Shown piece by piece: positions 17,590 to 26,068 of a stretch of 64,000 bases of DNA. A program made the position numbers and the translations under genes. The DNA comes from Beijerinckiaceae bacterium. GTDB taxonomy: Bacteria; Pseudomonadota; Alphaproteobacteria; Rhizobiales; Beijerinckiaceae. Below the pieces are notes generated by a model, which worked only from the letters and a program-made list of their open reading frames with translations, was not told where the DNA came from and did no database searches. Location of the stretch: NCBI GenBank assembly GCA_947475995.1, contig CANJNI010000020.1, positions 1 to 64,000 on the forward strand. Direction: 5' to 3'. Position 1 is the stretch's first letter. Each line of letters starts with the position of its first letter.

Positions 17590-17976
17590 ATGCACACCTA
17601 TCTCAATCCCGCCAGCGTGATGAAGAGCAACAACTTCAGCCACGGCGTTGAGGTGAAGGCGCCGTTTCGCTGGCTCTCTGTCGCCGGTCAGGTGGCGCGG
17701 GACGTCAAAGGAGCGATGCCAGAGGGCATCGAGGCCCAGGCCGATCTCGCATGGAGCAACGTCTTCGCCGTGCTGAAGGAAGCCGGCATGGGGGCTGAAG
17801 ACATCGTCGAGGTGAACGTCTATCTCATCAACCGCAGCGACAATGCCGGCTTCGACAAGGTGCGCGGCAAGTGGCTGGGAGCCGCCAAGCCTGCGTCCAC
17901 CAAGGTCTATGTCTCCGGACTCGCAGACCCCAAACTGCTTTGCGAAGTTCAGGTCCGCGCCGCCAAGGCCATGTAG
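17590..17976 (+). CDS. RidA (YjgF/YER057c/UK114) family protein
   Basis: Protein of 128 residues with the RidA pattern (LSVAGQVARDVKG, then QADLAWSNVFAVLKEAGM, then VEVNVYLINRSD and CEVQVRAAKAM). Archetypal members hydrolyse reactive enamines and imines; others act in degradation of aminated or chlorinated aromatics. The segment CEVQVRA stands where the catalytic Arg-containing strand is usually found, so the deaminase function is plausible but not assured. The ATG at 17590 fits family length. It closes the probable set that starts with the transporter. Confidence 0.87.
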   Translation: MHTYLNPASVMKSNNFSHGVEVKAPFRWLSVAGQVARDVKGAMPEGIEAQADLAWSNVFAVLKEAGMGAEDIVEVNVYLINRSDNAGFDKVRGKWLGAAKPASTKVYVSGLADPKLLCEVQVRAAKAM

Positions 17977-18055
17977 CTCTCCCTGAAAGCACATCCGGTC
18001 CGCCTCAGGCGAGAACCTGCCTTGCAGGCCTCTCGGTTACCGGGCGTCGAGATCC

Positions 18056-19270
18056 GTGCGACAACAACACATGCGGCCTCCTGATTCACCTGTCACGCGC
18101 GGCGACGTCACGCCCAGCATGGCGTTGCTGCTCATCGTCACCGTGTCCGGCACGCTGGCCATGCACATCGTCATTCCGGTACTGCCCGCGATTGCCGAAA
18201 ACCTCGCCGTCTCTGCCGGTTCGACCCAGTTGATCATTACCCTCTATCTGGTGGGCGTCTCCTTCGGACAATTGATCTACGGCCCGCTCTCCGATCGTTT
18301 TGGACGCAGGCCGGTCCTGATCGCCGGACTTGTCATCTACATCCTGTCGATGGCTGCCGGAGCGCTGGCGCCGACGTTGGGTTGGCTACTGTTGGCGCGC
18401 ATGGGTCAGGCGCTCGGTGGAAGCTGCGCGCTTGTGCTTGGACGAGCCATGGTGCGGGACGGCGCGGAATCCGCACAGGCGGCCGGGCGGCTCGCCATGG
18501 TCAGCATCGTCATGTCGTTGAGCCCCGCCATTGCGCCGCTTATTGGAGCCTATATTTCCGCCGCCTTTGGATGGCGGATGATTTTCGGCGTTCTCGCCGG
18601 AAGCACCCTGGCGCTCCTGCTTGTTGTCATCGCCATTCTGCCCGAGACCAACCGGAACAGGATTTCCCTTCCGGGCGTACGCGCCATGCTGATGAGTTAC
18701 GCGGCCCTGCTTCGACACCCGCAGTTTCTGGGCTTTGCGATCGGCGGCGCGACATCCACCAGTTTCTACGCCTTCCTGTCGGCCTCGCCGTTCATCTTCA
18801 CCAATGTCCTGCACAGGACGCCGCAGGAGGCGGGCCTCATTTACCTGCCGACGCTGGCGGGTTTTGCACTGGGCAGTTTCCTGGCGATGCGGCTCTCCCG
18901 GCGGCATGGGGGACGGCGAATGACCATGATCGGCAACCTGGTCGCGCTGTCCGGGCCGTTGCTGATGCTGGCGTGCTATTTGGCCGACGCCTTCAACCTG
19001 TGGGCGCTGCTGATCCCGATGACCCTTTTCACCATCGGGACAGGACTTGCGGGGCCTTTCGCGCAGGCGGGGGCCGTGGGGGCCGATCTGCGCCGCATCG
19101 GGGCTGCGTCCGGCCTTTACGGCTTCATGCAAATGATGGTGGGCGCGCTCTGCACCCTTATTGTCGGCTCCATCGACGGCCCGCCTCTCCTGCCCATGAT
19201 ACTTGTCATGCTTGTCCTGGGAATCATCGGCCAGGTCGCGTTCCGCTTCGTCGCCACCGAAAAGGATTAG
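18056..19270 (+). CDS. MFS drug-resistance transporter, Bcr/CflA subfamily
   Basis: Membrane protein of about 404 residues with twelve predicted hydrophobic segments. The first loop motif YGPLSDRFGRRPVLIAGL is the MFS motif A, and the following helices match the Bcr/CflA exporter branch (ARMGQALGGSCALVLGRAMV). The start is uncertain: GTG at 18056 has a weak GAG upstream, and ATG at 18071 has no visible site. It could export a toxic substrate or intermediate of the neighbouring pathway, but nothing in the sequence proves the link. Confidence 0.87.
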   Translation: MRQQHMRPPDSPVTRGDVTPSMALLLIVTVSGTLAMHIVIPVLPAIAENLAVSAGSTQLIITLYLVGVSFGQLIYGPLSDRFGRRPVLIAGLVIYILSMAAGALAPTLGWLLLARMGQALGGSCALVLGRAMVRDGAESAQAAGRLAMVSIVMSLSPAIAPLIGAYISAAFGWRMIFGVLAGSTLALLLVVIAILPETNRNRISLPGVRAMLMSYAALLRHPQFLGFAIGGATSTSFYAFLSASPFIFTNVLHRTPQEAGLIYLPTLAGFALGSFLAMRLSRRHGGRRMTMIGNLVALSGPLLMLACYLADAFNLWALLIPMTLFTIGTGLAGPFAQAGAVGADLRRIGAASGLYGFMQMMVGALCTLIVGSIDGPPLLPMILVMLVLGIIGQVAFRFVATEKD

Positions 19271-19341
19271 CGGGGCCTTTGACACCCCGCGCCCGGTCTC
19301 GGTATCAGTCGTCTTGAGCCCTGCCGCTGCGGAGAGTCACG

Positions 19342-20124
19342 ATGAGCCAGCCTGCCTACGAAACCATTCTGGTGGAAACGCACGGTCGTGTCGGCCTCCT
19401 GCGGCTCAATCGTCCGCAGGCGCTCAATGCTCTCAACCTCAAGCTGATGGAAGAGGTCATCGGCGCCCTCACGGCTTTCAACGCCGACGACGCCATCGGA
19501 GCCATCGTGCTCACAGGATCGGAAAAGGCCTTCGCGGCAGGCGCCGACATCAAGGAGATGCAGGCGCTGGGCTTCATGGATGTCTATCTGGCGGATCGCT
19601 TCTCCGAATGGGACGCGCTGGGGCGCATGCGCAAGCCGCTCATAGCCGCCGTATCTGGTTTTGCGCTTGGTGGCGGCTGCGAACTCGCCATGATGTGTGA
19701 CTTCATCATCGCCTCCGATACGGCAAAATTCGGCCAGCCCGAAATCAGGATCGGCACGGTGCCGGGCCTTGGCGGGACACAGCGCCTCACCCGCGCCATC
19801 GGCAAGGCGAAAGCCATGGAGCTTTGTCTCACCGGCCGCCTGATGGATGCGCAGGAAGCCGAGCGCGCCGGCCTCGTGGCCCGCATCGTTCCCGCCGACA
19901 AGCTAATGGAAGATGCGATGGCGACCGCTGCGGCCATCGCTTCCATGTCGCTGCCTGCCGCCATGATGACCAAGGAATGCGTTAACCAGGCCTACGAGAC
20001 GACCTTGTCGGACGGCCTGCGCTTCGAGCGCCGCGCCTTCTATTCCACCTTCGCCACGCAGGACCAGAAGGAAGGCATGGCGGCCTTCGCCGAGAAGCGG
20101 AAGGCGAATTTCTCCAACCGCTGA
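19342..20124 (+). CDS. Enoyl-CoA hydratase
   Basis: Cytoplasmic crotonase of 260 residues with both catalytic glutamates in place ([11 protein letters not shown] and [20 protein letters not shown]), unlike the crotonase-fold protein at 4404. The oxyanion segment is [11 protein letters not shown]. It would hydrate trans-2-enoyl-CoA to 3-hydroxyacyl-CoA, as FadB- or PaaF-type enzymes do. GGAGAG lies upstream of the ATG. It converges with the acyl-CoA dehydrogenase at 20126 with almost no gap. A beta-oxidation role beside the hydroxycinnamate operon is plausible. Confidence 0.93.
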   Translation: MSQPAYETILVETHGRVGLLRLNRPQALNALNLKLMEEVIGALTAFNADDAIGAIVLTGSEKAFAAGADIKEMQALGFMDVYLADRFSEWDALGRMRKPLIAAVSGFALGGGCELAMMCDFIIASDTAKFGQPEIRIGTVPGLGGTQRLTRAIGKAKAMELCLTGRLMDAQEAERAGLVARIVPADKLMEDAMATAAAIASMSLPAAMMTKECVNQAYETTLSDGLRFERRAFYSTFATQDQKEGMAAFAEKRKANFSNR

Positions 20125-20125
20125 C

Positions 20126-21280
20126 CTATCTGGCTTTCAGACCCATCAGGCCCGCAATCAGATTGCGCTGCGTCTGTGAAGTTCCGGCCGCGATGGTGGC
20201 GCTGCGCGCATCGCGGAAATGCCGCTGCATGTCATATTCGGCGTTGAGCCCGTAGCCGCCCATGATCTGTACGCCCATGTTGGCGACCTTGGCGTAAGTC
20301 TCTCCGGCGAAGAGCTTCGCCATCGTGATCTCTTTCAATGCGTCGCGGTCTTTCGACACGAGCCAGACTGCGCGCCACGTCAGCAGCCGCGCCGCATCGA
20401 CTTCGGTCTGCATGTCAGCGATCATATGCGCAATGGACTGGAAGGCCCCGATGGGCTGGCCGAACTGCCTGCGCTCCGCCGCATAGGCGGCCGCAATATC
20501 AACCACTGCCTGCGCCCCGCCGCAACTGCCTGCCGCTGAAACCGCACGCTCGTATTGCAGGCCGGACATCATGCAGTCCCAGCCGCCGCCCTCGCCTCCG
20601 ACAAGGCGGTCCTTCGGCACGCGCACATCGCGGAAGAACACTTCGTAGGTTCCGGCACAACGCCGTCCCAGCATGTCGAGCTTGCGAAACTCGACACCGG
20701 GCATGTCGTTGTCGATCAGCAGCAGCGACATGCCCTTGCGGTAATGCGTGTTACGGTCGGTCTTCACATAGGTGCTGATGACGCTGTTCTTCAGTCCCGC
20801 GCCGGTCGTCCAGAGCTTCTGGCCATTGACCACATAATGATCGCCATCCAGCACCGCATGGGTCTTGATGGCTCCCACATCCGAGCCCGCATCCGGCTCG
20901 GAAATTCCGATCGCCAGAATGATCTCGCCGTTCATCACGCGCGGCAGCCAGTAGGCCTTCTGCTCCGCCGACCCGTTGCGCAAAATGTTCAGCCCGCAGA
21001 ACATCGAGCCGCCCATGCCCATCGTGAAATCGGTGCTGGTGCGCGACAATTCGTGAATTACGATAGCCAGATCAACGGCGTTTCCGTCCACGCCCCCGAG
21101 TTCTTCCGGAAACGGCAGCCGCAGCAGACCGGCATCCGCCCATGCCTGGTAGAGTTCATACGGAAAGGTCTGCGCTTTGTCATGGCGGCGAACCATGTCG
21201 GACGGCGCGTGCTGTTCCATGAGCTTTGCAACGCTTTCGCGCAGCAATTCCTGCTCTTCGGTGAAGTCGAAATCGATCAT
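20126..21280 (-). CDS. Acyl-CoA dehydrogenase
   Basis: FAD enzyme of 384 residues, full family length, with LAIGISEPDAGSD and the C-terminal QIMGGYGLNAEYDMQRHFRD. The catalytic Glu used by short- and medium-chain enzymes (the YEGT position) is Ala365 here (IAAGTSQTQ). A Glu is found at position 244 (YERAVSAAG), the place used by isovaleryl- and long-chain enzymes, so the protein is probably active with that geometry. Its ATG overlaps the stop of the synthetase gene (ATGA). In this operon it may oxidise a saturated phenylpropanoyl-CoA to the cinnamoyl-CoA, which the hydratase-lyase then cleaves (inference). Confidence 0.93.
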   Translation of the reverse strand: MIDFDFTEEQELLRESVAKLMEQHAPSDMVRRHDKAQTFPYELYQAWADAGLLRLPFPEELGGVDGNAVDLAIVIHELSRTSTDFTMGMGGSMFCGLNILRNGSAEQKAYWLPRVMNGEIILAIGISEPDAGSDVGAIKTHAVLDGDHYVVNGQKLWTTGAGLKNSVISTYVKTDRNTHYRKGMSLLLIDNDMPGVEFRKLDMLGRRCAGTYEVFFRDVRVPKDRLVGGEGGGWDCMMSGLQYERAVSAAGSCGGAQAVVDIAAAYAAERRQFGQPIGAFQSIAHMIADMQTEVDAARLLTWRAVWLVSKDRDALKEITMAKLFAGETYAKVANMGVQIMGGYGLNAEYDMQRHFRDARSATIAAGTSQTQRNLIAGLMGLKAR

Positions 21281-23382
21281 CGGCTTTCAGTCACAATCAG
21301 GGCGTCAAGCGCCATCACGCCTTTGCCGGTCTCGAACGCCATCAGCGGATTGATGTCGATTTCCATCACATCCGGATGGGCGCGCATGAAAGCCCCGATC
21401 AAGGCGGCCACGCGCGAGGCGGCCTTTACATCGCGCGGCGGCGCCCCGCGAAACGCGCCCAGCAGGGCCGCCCCACGCAACTTGAAAAACGCGCGCTCGA
21501 TTTCATCTTCCGTCAGATCGGGCGCAAGAACGCGCACGTCATGCAATGCTTCTGTGAAGACGCCGCCGAGACCGATGACCACCACCGGCCCCCATTCCGG
21601 ATCACGCCGTGCGCCGACAATCAGTTCAAGTCCGCGCGCCGACATGGCCTCGACCAGCACGCCGTCGAGAAGCATATCCGGCCTGGCGCGACGCAGCCCG
21701 TCATGCATGGCGCTCCATGCATCGCGCAACGCCTGCTCCTGAGCAATATTCAACGCCACGCCGCCAGCATCGCTCTTGTGCGAAAGCTCGGCCGACTGCG
21801 CCTTGATGGCGACCGGATAGCCGATGCGACGGGCGATCTCCAGAGCTTCTTCGATCGTGCGCGCCAGCGCTCCGCGCGGCGTGGGGATCCCGATCGCCGC
21901 GCAAATGGACTTGGCCATATGTTCGGCCAGAACGCCCGAAGGCAATTCCCGTGACGCCATCGTCATCGGCGGCGCCGGGGCAGTCGCATCCATATGATGG
22001 TTGATCGCCGCCAGCGCACGCAGCGCACGCTCCGGTGAACGGAAGAATGGAACATGCAACGCGCGCAAGCCATCCACGATGACCTGCGGCACTTCCGCAT
22101 CTTCTCCCAGCATCGCAAAGACGATCAGCTTCTGTGTATCGAACTCGCGGATGGCTTTGATGATCGGCTCAACCTTGCGGATTGCAAGGGACGGATTTGA
22201 AATGATCACCGCGAGCACAATGGTCCCGAAACGCTCGTCCGCCAGAAGCGGCCCCATCGTCTTGCGATAAAGATCCGGATCGACCAGCGCCATTGCGGTC
22301 AGGTCGAGCGGATTGGTGGCGAAGATCAAGTCGGGCGCAATGGACCCTATGCTGGCGGAGGCGTCCGGGCCGGGCTCTGGCAAAGCGAGATCGACCGACT
22401 CGCACAGATCGAGCACAAGCCCCTTGAAGGCGCCTGAATCGGTGATCAGCGCAACGCCCGATTGCACGGGCGAGCGCGCACGCGCATGAATTTCTGACAG
22501 GTCGATCAGCTCTTCGAGCGTCTCCACAACGCACGCGCCCGCGCGCGCCACGAGTGCGCGCATGACCTGATAGTCGCCGGTCAACGCACCCGTATGGGTT
22601 TCGGCCGATTTCCGGGCTGCCGCGCTGCGGCCTGGATGCAGCACCACGATGATCTTGCCCGCAGCCCGCGCCCGTGCGGCGAGCCCAAGAAATTGCTGCG
22701 GCTTGCGGAACTGCTCCACCACCAGCGCGATGATCTGGTTTCGAGGGTCGTCGATCAGGTCATCGACGAAATCCTCGATTCCGTTCACAGCCTCGTTGCC
22801 GGTCGAAATGGAAATCGAAACAGCGACGCCGCGCGCCAGCAGGGCGGCGCGCACTACGCTCGCCATCGCGCCGCTCTGCGACACGATCGCAACCGCCCGC
22901 GCATCAGCCGGAACGACGGTCACATCAGTCGCCCCGAAAGTAAGCGGCACGCCATCGACGAGGTTCACCATGCCGAGACAGTTCGGCCCCTCGATCGCCA
23001 TGCCGCTTTCGCGCGCGATGCGCACGATTTCAGCTTGCAGCGCCCGGCCTTCTTCGCCCTGTTCGGCGAAGCCTGAAGCGAACACGATCGCGCCCCCGAC
23101 GCCTCGCCGCGCGCACCCTTCGAGAGCCGCGATCACGCCGGCCCGCGGAATCGCCAGAACCGCGCAATCCACACCGTAAGGCAGATCGTCGGTGGTTTTC
23201 AGGCAAGCACGTCCGCCGATCTCGGCGCGCGTCGGATTGATGAGATGGATCGCGCCCGCGTAACCGAAGCGGTCCAGATTGGCCAGAACGCCATTGCCGA
23301 GCGAGCCGGGCGTCGGCGAAGCGCCGACGATGGCGACGGACTTCGGCCGCAGCAAACGTCCGATGGAGGAAGGCGTGGTCAT
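21277..23382 (-). CDS. ferA: NDP-forming acyl-CoA synthetase, probable hydroxycinnamoyl-CoA (feruloyl-CoA) synthetase
   Basis: Protein of 701 residues of the ADP-forming acyl-CoA synthetase superfamily. It has an N-terminal CoA-binding domain (SVAIVGASPTPGSLGNGVL), succinyl-CoA synthetase-like domains with the phosphorylated His in SAETHTGALTGDYQ, and a C-terminal ATP-grasp domain (YPVAIKAQSAELSHKSDAGG ... VMEIDINPLMAF). The family makes acyl-CoA from acid, CoA and ATP with ADP and phosphate as products. It lies nine bases after a clear hydroxycinnamoyl-CoA hydratase-lyase, as FerA does with FerB in Sphingobium SYK-6, so ferulate, p-coumarate or caffeate are the likely acids. The symbol rests on this context more than on sequence identity, which I could not compute. 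Confidence 0.82.
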   Translation of the reverse strand: MTTPSSIGRLLRPKSVAIVGASPTPGSLGNGVLANLDRFGYAGAIHLINPTRAEIGGRACLKTTDDLPYGVDCAVLAIPRAGVIAALEGCARRGVGGAIVFASGFAEQGEEGRALQAEIVRIARESGMAIEGPNCLGMVNLVDGVPLTFGATDVTVVPADARAVAIVSQSGAMASVVRAALLARGVAVSISISTGNEAVNGIEDFVDDLIDDPRNQIIALVVEQFRKPQQFLGLAARARAAGKIIVVLHPGRSAAARKSAETHTGALTGDYQVMRALVARAGACVVETLEELIDLSEIHARARSPVQSGVALITDSGAFKGLVLDLCESVDLALPEPGPDASASIGSIAPDLIFATNPLDLTAMALVDPDLYRKTMGPLLADERFGTIVLAVIISNPSLAIRKVEPIIKAIREFDTQKLIVFAMLGEDAEVPQVIVDGLRALHVPFFRSPERALRALAAINHHMDATAPAPPMTMASRELPSGVLAEHMAKSICAAIGIPTPRGALARTIEEALEIARRIGYPVAIKAQSAELSHKSDAGGVALNIAQEQALRDAWSAMHDGLRRARPDMLLDGVLVEAMSARGLELIVGARRDPEWGPVVVIGLGGVFTEALHDVRVLAPDLTEDEIERAFFKLRGAALLGAFRGAPPRDVKAASRVAALIGAFMRAHPDVMEIDINPLMAFETGKGVMALDALIVTESR

Positions 23383-23391
23383 CGCGAGACG

Positions 23392-24234
23392 CTATTCTTC
23401 GCGGCGATAGCCTTTGAGCCCCGGGCGATAACTCTTCTCGTCGAGAAACTGGCCCATGCCTTTGTCGCGGCCTTTCTCGGGATCGAGCAGACGCGCCTGC
23501 GCCTGCTTCGCCATGAGATAATCGTCCGACAATTCCCACGACATGCCCTGCACGGCGCGCGCCGCCTGCTTGGCCGTGCGCAACACAGTGGGGTTTTTGC
23601 CGAGCAGTTCGACAGCCAGCGCGCGCGTATGATCACGCAACTGGGCCAGCGGCACGGATTCGTTCACGAGGCCCATCTGGGCGGCCTTCTTTCCGTCGAA
23701 GGTGCGGCCCGTCATGATGTAGAGCATCGCATCGCGATGGTTCATCGTCGCCACGACAGCGCGCGTCACATTTCCGGCCGGGATGATGCCCCAGTTGATC
23801 TCCGACAGGCCGAACTGGGCCTCGTCCGCCGCGATCGCCAGATCGCAGCCGACCAGCGGCGTAAAGCCTCCGCCGAAGCACCAGCCGTTGACCATCGCGA
23901 TGGTGGGCTTGGGATAGTTCATCAGCATGCGCCATTGCCACTGCCAGGCGGAGCGGCGAATGCGCATCTGCTGAAGGTGGGGCAGATGGTCGATGGCGCG
24001 GAAATACTCGCGCAGATCCATGCCGGCCGTGAAGGCGTCGCCCGCCCCGGTGAGGACAATGACCCCGACCTCTTCCATCAGCTCCAGCGTATCCAGCACC
24101 TGCACCATGTCGTCGTTCAGACCCGGGCTCATGCAGTTACGCTTTTCCGGACGGTTGAGCGTCACCCAAGCGATTCCGGCGTCGAATTCCACGATGACAT
24201 TCTTCCAGTCGCCGATGCGCTTGAGGGCGGTCAT
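23392..24234 (-). CDS. ech: Hydroxycinnamoyl-CoA hydratase-lyase (vanillin-forming)
   Basis: Crotonase of 280 residues matching the feruloyl/p-coumaroyl-CoA hydratase-lyase family along its length: NRPEKRN, TAGMDLREYF, KPTIAMVNGWCFGGGF, FGLSEINWG with the catalytic Glu145, YIMTG, NESVPLAQLR and DEKS-x-x-PGL at the C-terminus. Tyr239 in SDDYLMAK corresponds to the tyrosine that orients the ring hydroxyl in the Pseudomonas enzyme. It adds water to feruloyl-CoA and cleaves the product to vanillin and acetyl-CoA. GGAGGAATGA precedes the chosen ATG. It lies between the MarR gene and the synthetase in one transcription direction. No vanillin dehydrogenase gene is present in the window. Confidence 0.95.
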   Translation of the reverse strand: MTALKRIGDWKNVIVEFDAGIAWVTLNRPEKRNCMSPGLNDDMVQVLDTLELMEEVGVIVLTGAGDAFTAGMDLREYFRAIDHLPHLQQMRIRRSAWQWQWRMLMNYPKPTIAMVNGWCFGGGFTPLVGCDLAIAADEAQFGLSEINWGIIPAGNVTRAVVATMNHRDAMLYIMTGRTFDGKKAAQMGLVNESVPLAQLRDHTRALAVELLGKNPTVLRTAKQAARAVQGMSWELSDDYLMAKQAQARLLDPEKGRDKGMGQFLDEKSYRPGLKGYRREE

Positions 24235-24275
24235 TCATTCCTCCGGGTCAGTTCCTGCGGGCTCGCCGCCGCCCC

Positions 24276-24289
24276 AATATAAGGAATAT
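24276..24289. promoter_or_regulatory. Candidate MarR operator ahead of ech
   Basis: AATATAAGGAATAT, an AT-rich imperfect inverted repeat (ATAT-N5-ATAT), stands out in GC-rich DNA between the MarR gene and ech and overlaps the regulator's stop codon. It is a possible binding site for the MarR protein at an internal promoter of ech. Evidence is position and composition only. Confidence 0.3.
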
Positions 24290-24756
24290 CAGACTGGCTT
24301 ATCAAGCGCCGCCGACGCCTCCCCTCCGGTCCGGTCCAGCAACTTGAAGATCACAGACCTGAAAGAGGCCAATTCCTGCTCCGAGAGAGCGTCTAGCATG
24401 TGCTTCTCAAGGTCATCCACCACGGTATCGCATCGGGCCAGCATCCCCCGCCCCTTGCGGGTAAGGGAAATCTCCAGCACGCGGCGGTCGTCCTGGCGCG
24501 CGAGGCGCTCCACATGGCCGGCGCTCTCCAGCCCGAGGATCAGCTTGATCATGCTTTGCGGACGCACGGAGAACCGCCTCGACAACTGCGCGCTCGAGGA
24601 CAAACCTCGCGCCGCCAGACTGCTCAGGACCATGTACTGCGTGGGGGTGGCGCCGAACGGCTTGAGGGCGGCTTCCATCTGCAGATAGGCCGAAACCTGA
24701 AGCCGGCGCAGCAGATAAAGCGTTCTCGGCGGCGGCGCATCCGGACCTGAAGACAT
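24289..24756 (-). CDS. MarR-family regulator, probable hydroxycinnamoyl-CoA sensor
   Basis: Regulator of 155 residues with the winged-helix core LSSSAQLSRRFSVRPQSMIK ... and the wing RQDDRRVLEISLTRKG, the standard MarR pattern. GGAGG lies upstream of the ATG. It precedes ech by 54 bases in the same direction. In SYK-6 (FerC) and in Rhodopseudomonas (CouR), MarR proteins beside such genes repress them and are released by hydroxycinnamoyl-CoA thioesters; the same role is likely here by context. Confidence 0.88.
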   Translation of the reverse strand: MSSGPDAPPPRTLYLLRRLQVSAYLQMEAALKPFGATPTQYMVLSSLAARGLSSSAQLSRRFSVRPQSMIKLILGLESAGHVERLARQDDRRVLEISLTRKGRGMLARCDTVVDDLEKHMLDALSEQELASFRSVIFKLLDRTGGEASAALDKPV

Positions 24757-24883
24757 GTCGTTTTTCCTCCGTCCCCAGCCCTAGCGAACATTTTCGCGCG
24801 CGCCAATAGCGTCGGGAGCGCCTTGGGTTTTCCGCCGCTTGGGATTACCTTGCCGGCACACACCGCTAACAGCAGGAAACGCC

Positions 24884-25615
24884 ATGGCCGGCCGTCTCGA
24901 AAACCGCGTTGCAATCATCACCGGCGCCAGTTCCGGCATCGGGGCCGCCATCGCACAATCCTATGCGGCCGAGGGCGCCTCGGTCGTCATGGCGGCGCGC
25001 CGGCTCGACAAGATGCAGGCTCTGATCGACCAGATGGGGCCGCTTCCGGTGCGGCCCATTGCGGTCGAAACCGATGTCCGCCGCGAAGCCGATGTGCTGC
25101 GACTGTTTGAAACGGTCGACCGCCTGTTCGGCAAGATCGACATCGTGGTCAGCAACGCGGGCTTTGCCGACCATACGCCCACCGACCAACTGACGCTGGC
25201 GCGCTGGCAGGACATCGTGGACACGAACCTGACCGGTGCGTTCCTGTGCGCGCGCGAGTCGCTCAGGCGCATGAAAACGCAGCGCCGTGGACGCATCATC
25301 ATCGTGGGCAGCATCTCGGCCAAGTCGCCGCGCCCCAATTCGATCGGCTACACCTCGACCAAATTTGCCCTCGACGGCATGACGCGCTCGCTCGCCCTGG
25401 ACGGACGCGATTTCGGAGTCGCCGTTTCGATCATCCATCCCGGCTCGACGAAAACCGAACTGATGCCCCGCATGGTCGAGAAGCCCAGAACCGAATCCAT
25501 GGTGGCCGACGAAATCGCGCAGGTCGCCACCCTCATGGCGAGCCTGCCTGACGAGACCAATCTGCTGGAAGCCACGATCCTCCCGATCGGACAGCCGTTC
25601 CTCGGACGCGGCTGA
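24884..25615 (+). CDS. Short-chain dehydrogenase/reductase (SDR)
   Basis: Classical SDR of 243 residues. The cofactor loop is TGASSGIG at residues 12-19, the NAG motif is SNAGFAD, the catalytic Ser is in VGSISAK and the Tyr-x3-Lys is GYTSTKFAL. The substrate is unknown. The start at 24884 follows AGGAAA. It diverges from the MarR gene with 127 bases between, so it may share regulation with the hydroxycinnamate operon. An alcohol or carbonyl step in the same pathway is possible but not shown. Confidence 0.9.
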   Translation: MAGRLENRVAIITGASSGIGAAIAQSYAAEGASVVMAARRLDKMQALIDQMGPLPVRPIAVETDVRREADVLRLFETVDRLFGKIDIVVSNAGFADHTPTDQLTLARWQDIVDTNLTGAFLCARESLRRMKTQRRGRIIIVGSISAKSPRPNSIGYTSTKFALDGMTRSLALDGRDFGVAVSIIHPGSTKTELMPRMVEKPRTESMVADEIAQVATLMASLPDETNLLEATILPIGQPFLGRG

Positions 25616-26068
25616 TTAGCGGGCGACGTAGTTGCGCGCGATATAGGTGAACTCCTCGAACAGGACATCGCGCCCGACGTCCGCATTCATGCGCGCGTTG
25701 ATGTTGCGCCGGATATCAGCCTTCAGTTTGGACAGATCGGAATTCTGCAACTTTTCGAAGTTGATTCCGGCTTCGCCGTAGATCGTCCGGAACGCCTCGT
25801 CGATCGCGAAGGCCTCGAAAAAGGACTTGTCCTCCAGCGCCTTCGGATCGGTCTCGATGGAGACTTTCGCAACCACATATCCCTGCAATTCGCCGCGTGC
25901 GAGAATCGGAACAGTCATCTGCGGCAGTTTACGCAGCGCGACGGGCGCCTTCTCGACAGCCGCAGCGCGCGCGTGAAGATAGGGCAACAGCCACTTCGTA
26001 CTCGCATAGGACGACCCCGCAGTCACCAGCGAAGCCCAAACGGCAATGAGAAGCTTTGCGTCGATCAT
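25616..26068 (-). CDS. FliL-like flagellar protein
   Basis: Protein of 150 residues with an N-terminal hydrophobic segment (about residues 6-25) and a periplasmic-type remainder. The C-terminal stretch (LKADIRRNINARM ... RDVLFEEFTYI) resembles the C-terminus of FliL, where a basic helix leads to a VxFTEF-like strand. It is the last gene of the flagellar operon and overlaps the preceding gene by four bases, so a flagellar role is strongly implied. FliL modulates stator function at the motor. The assignment is tentative because the middle of the protein shows no clear match. Confidence 0.5.
   Translation of the reverse strand: MIDAKLLIAVWASLVTAGSSYASTKWLLPYLHARAAAVEKAPVALRKLPQMTVPILARGELQGYVVAKVSIETDPKALEDKSFFEAFAIDEAFRTIYGEAGINFEKLQNSDLSKLKADIRRNINARMNADVGRDVLFEEFTYIARNYVAR

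Noticed and set aside
19266-19295. Hairpin GCGGGG/CCCCGC after the MFS gene as a terminator
   Set aside because: The loop is nine bases and no T-run follows, so evidence is too weak.
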